Positions 6,589 through 16,090 of a DNA stretch of 64,000 bases are shown here, piece after piece. This stretch comes from Sphingobium sufflavum (lineage in GTDB: Bacteria; Pseudomonadota; Alphaproteobacteria; Sphingomonadales; Sphingomonadaceae). Below the pieces are notes generated by a model that worked only from the letters and a program-made list of their open reading frames with translations, did not search any database and was not told where the DNA came from. Numbering within the stretch: the stretch's first letter is position 1; every line of letters begins with the position of its first letter. Location: positions 1 to 64,000 of the forward strand of contig NZ_JAJSSH010000017.1 of NCBI RefSeq assembly GCF_021403115.1, written 5' to 3'. The translations under genes were made by a program, and so were the position numbers.

Positions 6589-8022
6589 TCATTTGCGACG
6601 GATGATGAGGTTGCGGATTTCGGTCATGTCTTCCATCGCGAACTTGATGCCCTCGCGGCCAATGCCGCTGTCCTTCACGCCGCCATAGGGCATGTTGTCC
6701 ACGCGGTAGCTGGGCACGTCGTTGATGACCACGCCGCCCACGTCCAGCCGGTCCCACGCATCCAGCGACTTGAAGATGTCGCGCGTGAAGATGCCCGCAT
6801 GGATGCCGAACTTGCTGTCGTTCACCTCGTCCAGCGCCGCGTTGAAGTCGCTGAACTTCGACAGGATGGCGAGCGGGCCAAAGGCTTCCTCGCGATAGGC
6901 GTTGGTGTCGCGGCCGACATTCTCCAGCAGCGTGGCCTCCAGCATCGCGCCCTCGCGCTTGCCGCCGCACAGCAGGGTCGCACCGGAGGCGATGGCTTCC
7001 TGAATCCAACCGTCGAGACGGCTCGCCTCGCTCTCCGAAATCATCGGGCCGACGAAGGTCTTAGGGTCTTTCGGATCGCCCGCGATCAGGCCGCCGGTGC
7101 GCTTGACCAGCATGTCGCGGAACGTGTCGTAGATGGATTCATGGACGATGATGCGCTGCACGCCGATGCACGACTGGCCGCTCTGGTAGAAGGCGCCGAA
7201 GATGATCCGTTCCATCGCGTCGTTGAGGTCGGCGTCATGGTCGACGATGACCGCCGCGTTGCCGCCCAGTTCCAGCACGACCTTCTTCTTGCCGCAGCGG
7301 GCCTTCAGATCCCAGCCCACATCGGGCGAGCCGGTGAAGGACAGGAGCTTGAGCCGGTCGTCGGTGGTGAACAGGTCCGCGCCCTCCCGGTGGGCGGGCA
7401 GGATGGAGAAGGCGCCTTCGGGCAGGTCCGTCTCGGCCAGGATCTCGCCGATGATGATCGCGCCCAGCGGGGTGCGGCTGGCGGGCTTCATGACGAAGGG
7501 GTTGCCGACGGCCAGCGCGGGCGCGATCTTGTGCGCGGCGAGGTTCAGCGGGAAGTTAAAGGGCGAGATGAAGGAGCAGGGACCGATCGGCACCCGCTTC
7601 CAGATGCTCTGATAGCCCTTGGCGCGGGGCGCGATGTCGATGGGCAGGACTTCGCCGCCCAGACGCACCGATTCCTCCGCCGCGATGCGGAAGGTGTCGA
7701 TCAGGCGGCCGACCTCGCCCTCCGAATCCTTGATCGGCTTGCCCGCCTCGACGCACAGGGCATAGGCCAGCTCGTCGAACCGCTCCTTGAACCGCCGAAC
7801 GCAATGGTCGAGCACGGCCTGACGCTCATAGGCAGCCATGCGCGCCATCGGTTCGGCTGCACGGACCGCACCCGCGATAGCGGCGTCGATGGTCGCGGCG
7901 TCCGCCTGCGCCACGCGGAACGCGACCTCGCCGGTAAACTTGTCCGTCACCGCTAGATCGGTGTTGGGCTGCACCGCCTTGTTGTTGAGATAGAGCGGAT
8001 AGACATCCTTGAGCTTGGTCAT
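6589..8022 (-). CDS. NAD(P)-dependent aldehyde dehydrogenase
   Basis: A 477-aa cytosolic enzyme of the ALDH superfamily, oxidising an aldehyde to a carboxylate. The start at 8022 has AGAGGA six bases upstream. The cofactor region has ISPFNFPLNL and the SFTGS turn; the general base lies in VVLELGGNAAVIV and the catalytic Cys in GQSCIGVQR; the C-terminus has PYGGVKDSGIGREG. Sequence flavour is that of the lactaldehyde / phosphonoacetaldehyde / glyceraldehyde-3-phosphate dehydrogenase-like branch; the substrate cannot be set from sequence. It lies directly downstream of, and co-directional with, an acetolactate-synthase-like ThDP enzyme (139 bp apart, with a hairpin between), suggesting the two may act on one pathway. 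Confidence 0.9.
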   Translation of the reverse strand: MTKLKDVYPLYLNNKAVQPNTDLAVTDKFTGEVAFRVAQADAATIDAAIAGAVRAAEPMARMAAYERQAVLDHCVRRFKERFDELAYALCVEAGKPIKDSEGEVGRLIDTFRIAAEESVRLGGEVLPIDIAPRAKGYQSIWKRVPIGPCSFISPFNFPLNLAAHKIAPALAVGNPFVMKPASRTPLGAIIIGEILAETDLPEGAFSILPAHREGADLFTTDDRLKLLSFTGSPDVGWDLKARCGKKKVVLELGGNAAVIVDHDADLNDAMERIIFGAFYQSGQSCIGVQRIIVHESIYDTFRDMLVKRTGGLIAGDPKDPKTFVGPMISESEASRLDGWIQEAIASGATLLCGGKREGAMLEATLLENVGRDTNAYREEAFGPLAILSKFSDFNAALDEVNDSKFGIHAGIFTRDIFKSLDAWDRLDVGGVVINDVPSYRVDNMPYGGVKDSGIGREGIKFAMEDMTEIRNLIIRRK

Positions 8023-8122
8023 CGGCAATCCTCTTGTGCCCCGTGACGGGGCGACCGGGCGCGGGGCGGGCGGTCTGGGTGGGCGTTGGGCGGAATATGG
8101 GAAGGGCCATACTCCACGAAAA

Positions 8123-8151
8123 CCCCTCCCCTCAAGAGCCGAGGGAAGGGG
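8123..8151 (-). terminator. hairpin between the ThDP enzyme and aldehyde dehydrogenase genes
   Basis: CCCCTCCCCTC (8123-8133) pairs with GAGGGAAGGGG (8141-8151) with one mismatch and a seven-base loop; on the minus strand TTTT follows. It may attenuate read-through from the ThDP-enzyme gene into the aldehyde dehydrogenase gene. Confidence 0.5.
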
Positions 8152-8161
8152 TCGGGACGGA

Positions 8162-9802
8162 TCAGAGCGCCTGGCTCAGTTCCTTGATGTCCTTGTTAAG
8201 TATCTGGTCATTCTCGTCATAATCGACCGGGCAGTCGATCAGATGGACGCCGGGCGTCGACAGGGTATGGGCCAGCAGTTCCGCGACATGCTCCGCGCTT
8301 TCCGCCCGGTATCCGAACGCGCCATAGGCTTCGGCATATTTGACGAAATCGGGGTTGCCATAGGACAGGCCCCAATCCTCAAAGCCCATGTTCGCCTGCT
8401 TCCAGCGGATCATGCCATAGCTGTTGTCGTTGAGGATCAGCACGGTGATGTTGAGGCCGAGGCGAACCGCGGTCTCCATCTCCTGGCTGTTCATCATGAA
8501 GCCGCCGTCGCCGCAGATCGCCATGATCTTGCGCTCCGGATAGACCATGGCGGAGGCCATGGCGGAGGGCAGGCCCGCGCCCATCGTGGCAAGCGCGTTG
8601 TCGAGCAGCACGGTGTTCTGCTGCCGCGCGGGATAGTTGCGGGCGAACCACAGCTTGTACACGCCATTGTCGAGGCAGATGATGCCATCGGACGGCATCG
8701 CCTCGCGCACCTTGCGCACCAGATAGGGCGGGAAGACGGGGAAGCGGGCGTCGCTCTCCAGCTTCGCTGTATGCTCCACCTCCGCCTTGCGATAGGCGAG
8801 CATGTGCTGGAAGTCCCAGCGGGCGGCGGGGACGATGTCCTCCTTCATCTGCCACACGGCGTTGGCGATGTCGCCGATCACCTCGATCTGCGGGAAGTAG
8901 ACGGGGTCCACCTCCGCCGAACGGTTGGAGATATGGATGACCTCCGCGCCGCCATGCTTCATGAAGAAGGGCGGCTTTTCGATCACGTCATGGCCGATGT
9001 TGATGATGAGGTCCGCATCCTCGATCGCACGGTGCACGAAATCGCCGGACGACAGCGCGGCGCAGCCCAGGAACAGCGGGTGCATCTCGTCGATCACGCC
9101 CTTGCCGAGCTGCGTGGTCAGGAAGGGGATGCCGGTCTTCTCCACGAACTGGAGGAGCATGCGGCCGGTCATCTTGCGGTTCGCGCCCGCGCCGATCACC
9201 AGCACGGGGCGCGCGGCGCCCTCCAGCTTGCGCACGGCGGCGCGCACGGCCTTCGGCTCGGCGGAGGGACGGCGTGCGATGCTGGGCTTGATCGGCAGGC
9301 TGTCGGTCTGTTCCTCGGCGATGTCCTCCGGGAACTCCAGATGGGTCGCGCCGGGCTTTTCCTCCTCGGCAAGGCGGAAGGCCTCGCGGATGCGCGACGG
9401 GATATTGTCGGCGCTGGCGAGCTGGTGCGTATATTTCGTCAGCGGGCGCATCATGTCGACGACGTCGAGGATCTGGAATCGGCCCTGCTTGGACTTCTTG
9501 ATCGGCTTCTGCCCGGTGACCATCAGGATCGGCATGCCGCCAAGCTGCGCATAGGCGGCGGCGGTCACGAAATTGGTCGCGCCGGGGCCGAGGGTGGATA
9601 GGCACACGCCGGTCTTCCCCGTGTGGCGGCCATAGGTGGCTGCCATGAAGCCCGCGCCCTGTTCATGCCGGGTCAGGATCAGCTTGACCGTCGACGTGCG
9701 GAGCGACTCCAGCATGTCGAGATTTTCCTCGCCCGGAACGCCGAAGATATATTCGACGCCTTCTTCTTCCAGACACCGTACGAAAAGATCCGACGCCTTC
9801 AT
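8162..9802 (-). CDS. acetolactate-synthase-like ThDP-dependent enzyme
   Basis: A 546-aa protein with the three ThDP-enzyme domains. The N-terminal Pyr domain holds TRHEQGAGFMAATYGR with the cofactor-activating Glu47. A central FAD/Rossmann-like domain contains GAARPVLVIGAGANRK. The C-terminal PP domain has GDGGFMMNSQEMETA and LNDNSYGMIRWKQ, the ThDP/Mg site. It is full length and annotated in such genomes as acetolactate synthase large subunit. No regulatory subunit gene (ilvN) or ilvC is adjacent, so it is not the obvious anabolic IlvB; it may be a catabolic AlsS-type enzyme or a 2-oxoacid decarboxylase/ligase whose product feeds the downstream aldehyde dehydrogenase. That functional pairing is inference. 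Confidence 0.85.
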   Translation of the reverse strand: MKASDLFVRCLEEEGVEYIFGVPGEENLDMLESLRTSTVKLILTRHEQGAGFMAATYGRHTGKTGVCLSTLGPGATNFVTAAAYAQLGGMPILMVTGQKPIKKSKQGRFQILDVVDMMRPLTKYTHQLASADNIPSRIREAFRLAEEEKPGATHLEFPEDIAEEQTDSLPIKPSIARRPSAEPKAVRAAVRKLEGAARPVLVIGAGANRKMTGRMLLQFVEKTGIPFLTTQLGKGVIDEMHPLFLGCAALSSGDFVHRAIEDADLIINIGHDVIEKPPFFMKHGGAEVIHISNRSAEVDPVYFPQIEVIGDIANAVWQMKEDIVPAARWDFQHMLAYRKAEVEHTAKLESDARFPVFPPYLVRKVREAMPSDGIICLDNGVYKLWFARNYPARQQNTVLLDNALATMGAGLPSAMASAMVYPERKIMAICGDGGFMMNSQEMETAVRLGLNITVLILNDNSYGMIRWKQANMGFEDWGLSYGNPDFVKYAEAYGAFGYRAESAEHVAELLAHTLSTPGVHLIDCPVDYDENDQILNKDIKELSQAL

Positions 9803-10156
9803 CCCTTAAACCCCTCACCCTGCGCGCAACCGCGATATAATTCGTCCACCGGCGCGCTTTGCGTGTGGACGATGTCATGATTGTCTGCCCCGTCGCATCG
9901 GCCCCGCAATGCCGGGACTCCGATAGGTCGGCAGGGTACGTAACCGGCAGCGGATGGGCAGACAAGGCCCGTCGCGCATGACTGTGACGGCAATGGCCGA
10001 TTGCCGACATATGAAAAGGCGCGGTTGCCGGTCCCGTCCGGGATGCGCGGCATGGCGCGGAACGCGGGTTGCCCGCCCCGGAACGCAGCGGCCCGCGCCC
10101 CCTGTTGCGGGGGCGCGGGCCACAAAAGCGATCGACCATATCGCCCCGGCGAGCGG
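9803..10156. other. 354-bp intergenic region with a strong hairpin
   Basis: It lies between the start of the acetolactate-synthase-like gene and the end of the DAHP synthase gene. GGCCCGCGCCCC (from 10090) pairs with GGGGCGCGGGCC (to 10121) around a loop containing TGTT; no T-run follows on either strand, so it may be a transcript-protecting hairpin at the end of the aroG message. The rest should contain the promoter of the acetolactate-synthase-like gene; no recognisable gene is seen. Confidence 0.5.
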
Positions 10157-11530
10157 TCAGGCCGCCTTTGCGCGGCGATCCTTCAACTCGTCGTTCAGCA
10201 TTTCGGCCAGCAGGAACGACAGCTCCAGCGACTGCGCCGCGTTGATGCGCGGGTCGCAATGGGTGTGGTAGCGGTCGGCCAGTCCCTCGTCGGTCACGGC
10301 GATGGCGCCGCCCGTGCACTCGGTCACATTCTGGCCGGTCATTTCCACATGGATGCCGCCGCCAAAGCTGCCCTCTGCACGGTGCACGGCGAAGAAGCCG
10401 CGAACCTCGCCCAGGATACGCTCGAACGGCCGCGTCTTGTAGCCGCTCGCCGCCTTGATGACATTGCCGTGCATCGGGTCGCACGACCACACCACCGGAT
10501 GGCCTTCGCGCTGGACCGCGCGGACCAGCTTGGGCAGGCCCGCCTCGATCTTGTCATAGCCATAGCGGGTGATAAGCGTGATGCGCCCGGCCTCCCGCGA
10601 CGGGTTGAGCGTGTCGAGCATGCGGATCAGCGCGTCCGGCTCCAGGCTGGGGCCGCACTTCATGCCGATCGGATTCTCGATGCCGCGCAGATATTCGACA
10701 TGGGCCGACCCCTCGAAACGGGTACGGTCGCCGATCCACAGCATGTGCGCGGACGTCGAGTAAAAGTCGCCGGACGTCGAATCCTTGCGAGTCAGCGCCT
10801 GCTCATAGGGCAGCAGCAGCGCCTCATGGCTGGTGTAGAAGTTCGTGGCGTTCAACTGCGGCACATTGTCCGCATTGATGCCGCAGGCGCGCATGAACGA
10901 CAGGGCGTCGTCGATGCGGTTCGCCATTTCCTCGAACTTCGCCGACCAGGGCGACCGGCCCATGAAGTCGAGCGTCCACTGATGCACCCGGTCCAGCGTG
11001 GCATAGCCGCCGTTGGAGAAGGCGCGCAGCAGGTTCAGCGTCGCCGTCGCCTGATGATAGGCGCGCAGCATGCGCTGCGGGTCCGGCTCGCGGCTCTCCG
11101 ACGTGAAGGCGATGTCGTTGATGATGTCGCCGCGATAGCTGGCCAGTTCCACGCCGCCGATCGTCTCCGTATCGGCGGAGCGCGGCTTGGCGAACTGCCC
11201 GGCCATGCGACCGACCTTCACCACCGGCAGCTTTGACGCATAGGTCAGCACGACCGCCATCTGGAGGATGACACGGAAGGTGTCGCGGATATTGTCCGCA
11301 TGGAACTCCGCAAAGCTTTCCGCGCAATCGCCGCCTTGCAGCAGGAATGCCTCCCCGTTCGCGACCTTGGCGAGATCCGCCTTCAGGTTGCGCGCCTCGC
11401 CCGCAAAAACGAGGGGGGGCTGGCGGCTCAGCTCCACTTCCGCCGCGGCAAGACCTGCCGCGTCCGGGTAATGGGGCATCTGCCGACCTTCGTGATTGCG
11501 CCAGCTTTCGGGCGACCAGTTTGTCGCCAT
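10157..11530 (-). CDS. aroG: class II 3-deoxy-7-phosphoheptulonate synthase
   Basis: A 457-aa enzyme condensing phosphoenolpyruvate and erythrose-4-phosphate in the first step of the shikimate pathway. The start at 11530 ([10 protein letters not shown]) has GGAGGAG eight bases upstream; the frame is open further but that sequence is non-conserved. Family hallmarks of the plant-type (class II) fold are [11 protein letters not shown] (including the metal-binding Cys), [48 protein letters not shown] and [11 protein letters not shown]. Length matches the class. Upstream is a nitronate monooxygenase gene in divergent orientation. Aromatic genes tyrC and hisC lie about 10 kb away in a separate unit. 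Confidence 0.95.
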   Translation of the reverse strand: MATNWSPESWRNHEGRQMPHYPDAAGLAAAEVELSRQPPLVFAGEARNLKADLAKVANGEAFLLQGGDCAESFAEFHADNIRDTFRVILQMAVVLTYASKLPVVKVGRMAGQFAKPRSADTETIGGVELASYRGDIINDIAFTSESREPDPQRMLRAYHQATATLNLLRAFSNGGYATLDRVHQWTLDFMGRSPWSAKFEEMANRIDDALSFMRACGINADNVPQLNATNFYTSHEALLLPYEQALTRKDSTSGDFYSTSAHMLWIGDRTRFEGSAHVEYLRGIENPIGMKCGPSLEPDALIRMLDTLNPSREAGRITLITRYGYDKIEAGLPKLVRAVQREGHPVVWSCDPMHGNVIKAASGYKTRPFERILGEVRGFFAVHRAEGSFGGGIHVEMTGQNVTECTGGAIAVTDEGLADRYHTHCDPRINAAQSLELSFLLAEMLNDELKDRRAKAA

Positions 11531-11758
11531 GACCACGACTCCTCCAAATAAAGACTGCGCCCTATGCGCGCCCAGCGGCCAGAAGACAAGCCGTGCCGCC
11601 GTAGTTGAGTGGCCAATATAGGGGACGCGCAGGCCGGGGAAAAGCCGCCTTGCCTGCATGGCTGTGATCGGGTGGCTCGATTGACGGTCCGGCGGCGAGA
11701 GTCCCGGTGGCGATCCCGAAGCTATCCCTGCCGTCCTGCCGCGCCTATGGTGCCGCCC

Positions 11759-12811
11759 ATGACCCTGTTCGACCAGCTCGCCATCCCCCTCCCCATCGTG
11801 CAGGCGCCGATGGCCGGGACCTCGACGCCCCGGATGGCGGCGGCGGTCTGTAATGCGGGCGCACTCGGCTCCATCGCGTTCGGGGCGACGGATGCGGCGG
11901 GCGCGGCAAAAGCGGTCGGGGAGTTGCGGGGGCTGACCGACCGGCCGTTCAACGCCAATCTGTTCGTCCATGCCACCGCCGCGCCCGATGCAGCGCGAGA
12001 GGCAGACTGGATCGCAGCGCTGACGCCATTGTTCGAGCGATATGACGCCACGCCGCCCACGGGTCTGCGCCCGATCTATCGCAGCTTTGCGGAGGATGAC
12101 GCGATGCTGGCGATGCTGGTAGAGGCGCGGCCCGCCGTGGTCAGCTTTCATTTCGGCCTGCCCGCCGCCGATCGCATCGCCGCGCTGAAACAGGCCGGAT
12201 GCGTGCTGCTGTCCACCGCCACCAGCCTGACCGAGGCCCATGCCGCACGGGCGGCGGGAATCGACGCAGTGGTGGCGCAGGGCTGGGAAGCTGGCGGGCA
12301 CCGGGGCATGTTCGACCCCGCGCACCCCGACGACCGGCTGGGCGTTTTCGCGCTCACCCGGTTGCTGGTGCGGGAGGCGGGCCTGCCCGTCATCGCGGCG
12401 GGCGGCATCATGGATGGCGCGGGGATCGCCGCCGCGCTGCGACTGGGCGCGGTGGGCGCGCAACTGGGCACGGCCTTCGTCGCCTGCCCCGAAAGCAGCG
12501 CCGACGAGGGGCATCGTGCCGCATTGCTGAGCGATGCCGCCGGGCACACGGTCATGACCGATGCGATTTCCGGCCGCCCCGCACGTTGCCTGCCCAACCG
12601 CTTCACGACATGGGGGGAGGCGCATGCCGACCTGCCCCGGCCGGGCTATCCGATGGTCTATGACGCCGGAAAAGCGTTGATCGCCGCCGCCAAGGCAAAG
12701 GGCGAATGGGGCTATGGCGCGCAATGGGCAGGACAGGGTGCGCCGCTGGCCCGCGTGCTGCCCGCCGGGGAACTGGTGGCAGTGCTGGCGCGCGAGATGG
12801 CGGCAGGCTGA
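11759..12811 (+). CDS. nitronate monooxygenase family protein
   Basis: A 350-aa FMN-dependent TIM-barrel enzyme, oxidising alkyl nitronates or related toxic metabolites. The start at 11759 ([20 protein letters not shown]) puts the conserved N-terminal strand in place; an ATG at 11747 would add four residues, and neither has a clear ribosome site. FMN-site signatures are [10 protein letters not shown], a VSFHFG segment, and [13 protein letters not shown] with the His used as catalytic base in class I enzymes; [23 protein letters not shown] forms the phosphate-binding loop. Length fits the family. It is monocistronic, divergent from aroG. Confidence 0.88.
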   Translation: MTLFDQLAIPLPIVQAPMAGTSTPRMAAAVCNAGALGSIAFGATDAAGAAKAVGELRGLTDRPFNANLFVHATAAPDAAREADWIAALTPLFERYDATPPTGLRPIYRSFAEDDAMLAMLVEARPAVVSFHFGLPAADRIAALKQAGCVLLSTATSLTEAHAARAAGIDAVVAQGWEAGGHRGMFDPAHPDDRLGVFALTRLLVREAGLPVIAAGGIMDGAGIAAALRLGAVGAQLGTAFVACPESSADEGHRAALLSDAAGHTVMTDAISGRPARCLPNRFTTWGEAHADLPRPGYPMVYDAGKALIAAAKAKGEWGYGAQWAGQGAPLARVLPAGELVAVLAREMAAG

Positions 12812-12910
12812 CGCTCGCCATTTCCCGGCAGTCCGGGATTTACGGTTGCGACCTGTGCCTGCCGACCGCGACCCCAGCCTTCGCCGGGGTGACGAAAAAG
12901 CGTAGTTGGA

Positions 12911-14401
12911 TCAGCCGCCCAGCGCGACCCGCCATTCCCAACGGAGCGGATCGCCGTCCATCACCTCCACCCCGCGCGCGATCAGGGCGTCGCGGATCGC
13001 GTCGGAGGCGGCGAAATCCTTGTCCTCGCGCGCCTGCTTGCGGCGGTCGAGTTCGGCCTCGATCTCCGCCTGCGTGATCGCGGCGTCCTTGGGCGCCACG
13101 CGCAGATCGGCACGGGTGATGGTCGCCAGCTTCAGGCCCAGCGCCGCATCCATCTTCAGCGCCACCGCCAGCTTGTCCGGCGCGGGCACCTTCTTCATCG
13201 CGACGACCGCCTCCAGATGGGTGATTGCCTTGGGGGTGTTGAGGTCTTCACGCAGGGCCGCGTCGAACCCCGTCAGTTCATCCTTCAGGCGGGGATGCAC
13301 GGCGGCCAGATCGGCCGTCGGCTCGCCCGCGTGGGCGCGCAGCCCTTCCACCGCCATCACCAGCCGTTTCAGCCGGGTCAGCGCGGTCGCGACGATCTCG
13401 CCCGAAAACTCCAGCTCGCTGCGATAATGGGCGGACAGGCACAGCAGGCGATAGGCCAGCGGATGTACGCCCGCGTCCTGAAGCGAGAAAAGCGTGGTGA
13501 AGCCACCCTTCGACTTCGACATCTTGCCGGAGCGGTCGACCAGGAAATTATTGTGCATCCACCAGCGCGCGCCCGTGAAACCCTGGGGCGTGAAGCCGGC
13601 CGGCGACGCGCCGGTGCAGCCGCAATAGGCCTGATTCTGCGCGATTTCGTTGGGGTGATGGATTTCGCGATGGTCGATGCCGCCGGTGTGGATGTCGAAC
13701 GGATGGCCCAGCCGGTCGAAGCTCATCACCGAACATTCGAGGTGCCAGCCCGGCGCGCCCTTGCCCCATGGGCTGTCCCATTCCATCTGGCGCTGCTCAC
13801 CCGGCGGGGACTTGCGCCAGATGGCAAAGTCGGACGGGTGGCGCTTGCCCTCCACCGGGTCGATGCGGGCATTAGCGGCGTCGTCGCGCCCACCCGCCAG
13901 CGCACCATAGTCAGGCACGCTGGTCGAATCGAAATAGAGGCCGGTCGCCAGTTCGTAGCAATGCCGGTCGGCGATGCTTTTGGCGAAGTCGATCATTTGC
14001 GGCACATAGTCGGTCGCGACCGTCCATTCGCTGGGCGCTATGATGTTGAGGTCCGCGATATTGGCCTTGAATGCCTCCGTATAATGGGCGGCGATGTCCC
14101 AGATGGACTTCGCCTGCGCGCGAGCTGCGGCCTCCATCTTGTCGTCGCCCACGTCCGCGTCGCTGGTCAGATGGCCGACGTCGGTGATGTTGATGACATG
14201 GGTGACGTCCAGCCCCGCCCAGCCGAGCGTGCGGCGCAGCGTGTCGGTGAAGACATAGGCGCGCAAATTGCCAAGATGGGCATAATTATAAACGGTTGGT
14301 CCGCAACTATAGACCCGCGCCGTGCCGGGGTCGATCGGATCGAAGGGCGCGATCTCGCGCGTCAGGCTGTTGAACAGGCGGAGGGGAAGCGGGTCGGTCA
14401 T
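12911..14401 (-). CDS. cysS: cysteinyl-tRNA synthetase
   Basis: A 496-aa class I aminoacyl-tRNA synthetase charging tRNA-Cys. The zinc/ATP site starts with YSCGPTVYNYAHLGNLRAYVF, containing the HIGH-type motif as HLGN (residues 42-45). Further signatures are WHLECSVMS and the zinc-binding HTGGIDHREIHHPNE, then GKMSKSKGGF (KMSKS loop), and a helical anticodon-binding C-terminus. Length is slightly longer than the E. coli enzyme (461 aa). The gene stands alone; a divergent small-protein gene starts 255 bp upstream. Confidence 0.96.
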   Translation of the reverse strand: MTDPLPLRLFNSLTREIAPFDPIDPGTARVYSCGPTVYNYAHLGNLRAYVFTDTLRRTLGWAGLDVTHVINITDVGHLTSDADVGDDKMEAAARAQAKSIWDIAAHYTEAFKANIADLNIIAPSEWTVATDYVPQMIDFAKSIADRHCYELATGLYFDSTSVPDYGALAGGRDDAANARIDPVEGKRHPSDFAIWRKSPPGEQRQMEWDSPWGKGAPGWHLECSVMSFDRLGHPFDIHTGGIDHREIHHPNEIAQNQAYCGCTGASPAGFTPQGFTGARWWMHNNFLVDRSGKMSKSKGGFTTLFSLQDAGVHPLAYRLLCLSAHYRSELEFSGEIVATALTRLKRLVMAVEGLRAHAGEPTADLAAVHPRLKDELTGFDAALREDLNTPKAITHLEAVVAMKKVPAPDKLAVALKMDAALGLKLATITRADLRVAPKDAAITQAEIEAELDRRKQAREDKDFAASDAIRDALIARGVEVMDGDPLRWEWRVALGG

Positions 14402-14655
14402 GGCGCGACGACATGCGACGCTTTGCCCGCGCCGTCAACTTGTGCCCCCCGTGGTATTCTGGCGGAGCGGGCCGGGGAAAAGACGCGGTCAGGGCCGCGT
14501 TAACCCGTCGTTAGAGACTATTTCAGGTCCGAGACAAATATGTCGGTGGCGACATCTTTATGTCAGTCTATTTCACTGATATTTCAATCAGATAAAGACC
14601 TGATTTAGCCCCTCCCCCTATGGCTGATCCCCGTCAATATGACAAGGGGACAGTC

Positions 14656-15276
14656 ATGAACATGATGAGTGTAACAGGTTCGTCGGCCACGCGGATGTCG
14701 CCGCGCGCCATGATGGACAATCGTATCGATACCGCGGTCAAGAGCGGCAGCATCAGCGCAACCGACGAAACGGCGCTGGAAAACGCGCTCGACGCCATCG
14801 ACAGCGCCTTGGGCGTCGGGTCGTCGAGCGGCAGCGGGTCCGCCGCGACCGGCAAGCTCGACCCCGCCGGGATGAAGGACCGCATCGACAGCCTGATCTC
14901 CGATCAGGTGACGGCCGGCACCCTGACCGACGAACAGGCCGCAACGCTGCAATCGCTGTTCGCGCAGGGCGGCCCGCAACCGCAGGGTGAGGGCGGATCC
15001 GGGGATACCGACAGCATGGCGATGGGCGGCGTCGGGGGCCGGGGCGGCATGCGCCCCATGGGTCCGCCACCACCCCCACCATCCGGCACGGAGGAGGACA
15101 GCAGCACGTCCGGCACCAGCGCGACCGAGGATACGGACCAACTGGATGCGCTGATCTCGCTGCTCAGCGCGCTGCGCGAGCAGATGGCGTCGAAGAATGT
15201 CTATTCCTCCACGTCCGCATCGACGACGGCGGCGGACAGCCGCAACAGCGGCCTGATCGTCGATACGCTCGCCTGA
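14656..15276 (+). CDS. hypothetical low-complexity protein with two helical repeats
   Basis: A 206-aa protein whose start at 14656 has AAGGGGAC nearby; an ATG at 14620 would add 12 residues. No signal peptide is seen. Two related segments, RIDTAVKSGSISATDETALENAL (23-45, shown in part) and RIDSLISDQVTAGTLTDEQA (76-95), share the pattern RID..., a Gly-(S/T)-(I/L)-(S/T) turn, an acidic-Glu cap and a Leu-rich helix, an EF-hand-like or helix-turn-helix repeat. They are separated by Ser/Gly linkers and followed by a Met/Gly/Pro stretch with six consecutive Pro. No catalytic motif is visible and no function is assigned. An AT-rich leader (14520-14600) likely carries the promoter. Confidence 0.7.
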   Translation: MNMMSVTGSSATRMSPRAMMDNRIDTAVKSGSISATDETALENALDAIDSALGVGSSSGSGSAATGKLDPAGMKDRIDSLISDQVTAGTLTDEQAATLQSLFAQGGPQPQGEGGSGDTDSMAMGGVGGRGGMRPMGPPPPPPSGTEEDSSTSGTSATEDTDQLDALISLLSALREQMASKNVYSSTSASTTAADSRNSGLIVDTLA

Positions 15277-15550
15277 GCAAGCCATGCACGACGGGGGCGG
15301 ATGGAGGACCAGTCCGTTCGCCCCTCCCTGCGGTTATGGGCGCATAATCATGACGCAGGGAGCCACGCCGACAGCGCAGGGCGCTCCCGGACGATCCCGC
15401 CCCCCGCATGTCCGGTGCGGAGTCGCGCCGTGCAGGAAAAGCCACTGAGCGCCGGGGTTTACAGGCATGGTGGCGGTGCACCTCGAGTCCCGCCAAGCCG
15501 CCCGCCACCACAGCGTCCGGCCCGCCGATACCCGACCCGACCGATCGCGC

Positions 15551-15724
15551 CTACTGCCCGTCCCGTCCGGCGATATGGCCCTGCATCCGCAACGCCTTGC
15601 CTTCATACATTTCGGCGAGCCGTTCGTGGGTCTGGCGAATCGTGACGTCGGCCACCTTCCCCGCCTTCTCCCGCTCCTTTTCGGCGCATCGCTGATAGTA
15701 AAGGCGATCGACTTCATGGGACAT
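15551..15724 (-). CDS. small conserved-type hypothetical protein
   Basis: A 57-aa, highly charged, probably all-helical protein (MSHEVDRLYYQRCAEKEREK...). The ATG at 15724 is preceded by GGGAGAGGGG at good spacing, and the composition (YYQR, AEKEREKA, HERLAEMYEGKALR) looks like a real coding sequence rather than the GC-rich background. Short proteins with a start like this, where an LDYYxRRAExE-type pattern leads into a second helix, are common and uncharacterised in sphingomonads. The 15277-15550 gap on its downstream side shows nothing recognisable. Confidence 0.6.
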   Translation of the reverse strand: MSHEVDRLYYQRCAEKEREKAGKVADVTIRQTHERLAEMYEGKALRMQGHIAGRDGQ

Positions 15725-16090
15725 GGCCCCTCTCCCTGGTTCGGGCCTGCCTCCCATCCCGCCGGAGAAGCGGTTCGCGCTCAGGCCACGGACACCGACG
15801 GGCCGCCGCCGGGTCGCATGGCGAGGCCCTCCGGGCCGTGGCCGCCGCGCAGGAACGGCCTTGTCTTGGCTTTCGCCGTGGCACCTCTCCGGTACAGGGT
15901 TGTGGGGGCAACCCCGGCCGCTCTTTGCAGCGAGGGATATAACACCTGATCGCGCCAAACTTTCCGTTCGTCGCACCCATTTGGTGAAAAAATGCGGAAA
16001 ATGTGGATTCTTTGCGGAAACAAATAGTTGCGCTGAGGGCGAGGGCCGATGGCCTGCATCCGTCACCCCGCGACCCCGAAAAAATCGTCG
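15725..16090. other. 366-bp intergenic region, no gene recognised
   Basis: It lies between the 57-aa ORF start and the end of cobT. A short AT-rich segment (15945-16030) stands out from the GC-rich surroundings and could hold a promoter for the minus-strand small gene. Open frames here have no coding character or ribosome sites. Confidence 0.4.

Noticed and set aside
8162..9802. Assignment as anabolic ilvB
   Set aside because: No ilvN or ilvC nearby and the neighbour is an aldehyde dehydrogenase, so the symbol was withheld.
10001..11236. Long plus-strand frame opposite aroG
   Set aside because: Composition is Arg/His/Gln-rich shadow sequence and lacks any domain; the class II DAHP synthase on the other strand is certain.
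11531..12724. N-terminal extension of the DAHP synthase frame to 12724
   Set aside because: It runs antisense through the nitronate monooxygenase gene and has no conserved sequence; the start at 11530 has a good ribosome site.
12812..12910. Terminator for cysS
   Set aside because: ACCCCAGCCTTCGCCGGGGT forms only a short hairpin and the T-run is on the wrong side; it resembles a dispersed repeat.
15725..16066. 171-aa minus-strand frame including an upstream extension of the 57-aa protein
   Set aside because: The extension has no ribosome site or conserved character; the internal ATG at 15724 has a strong one.
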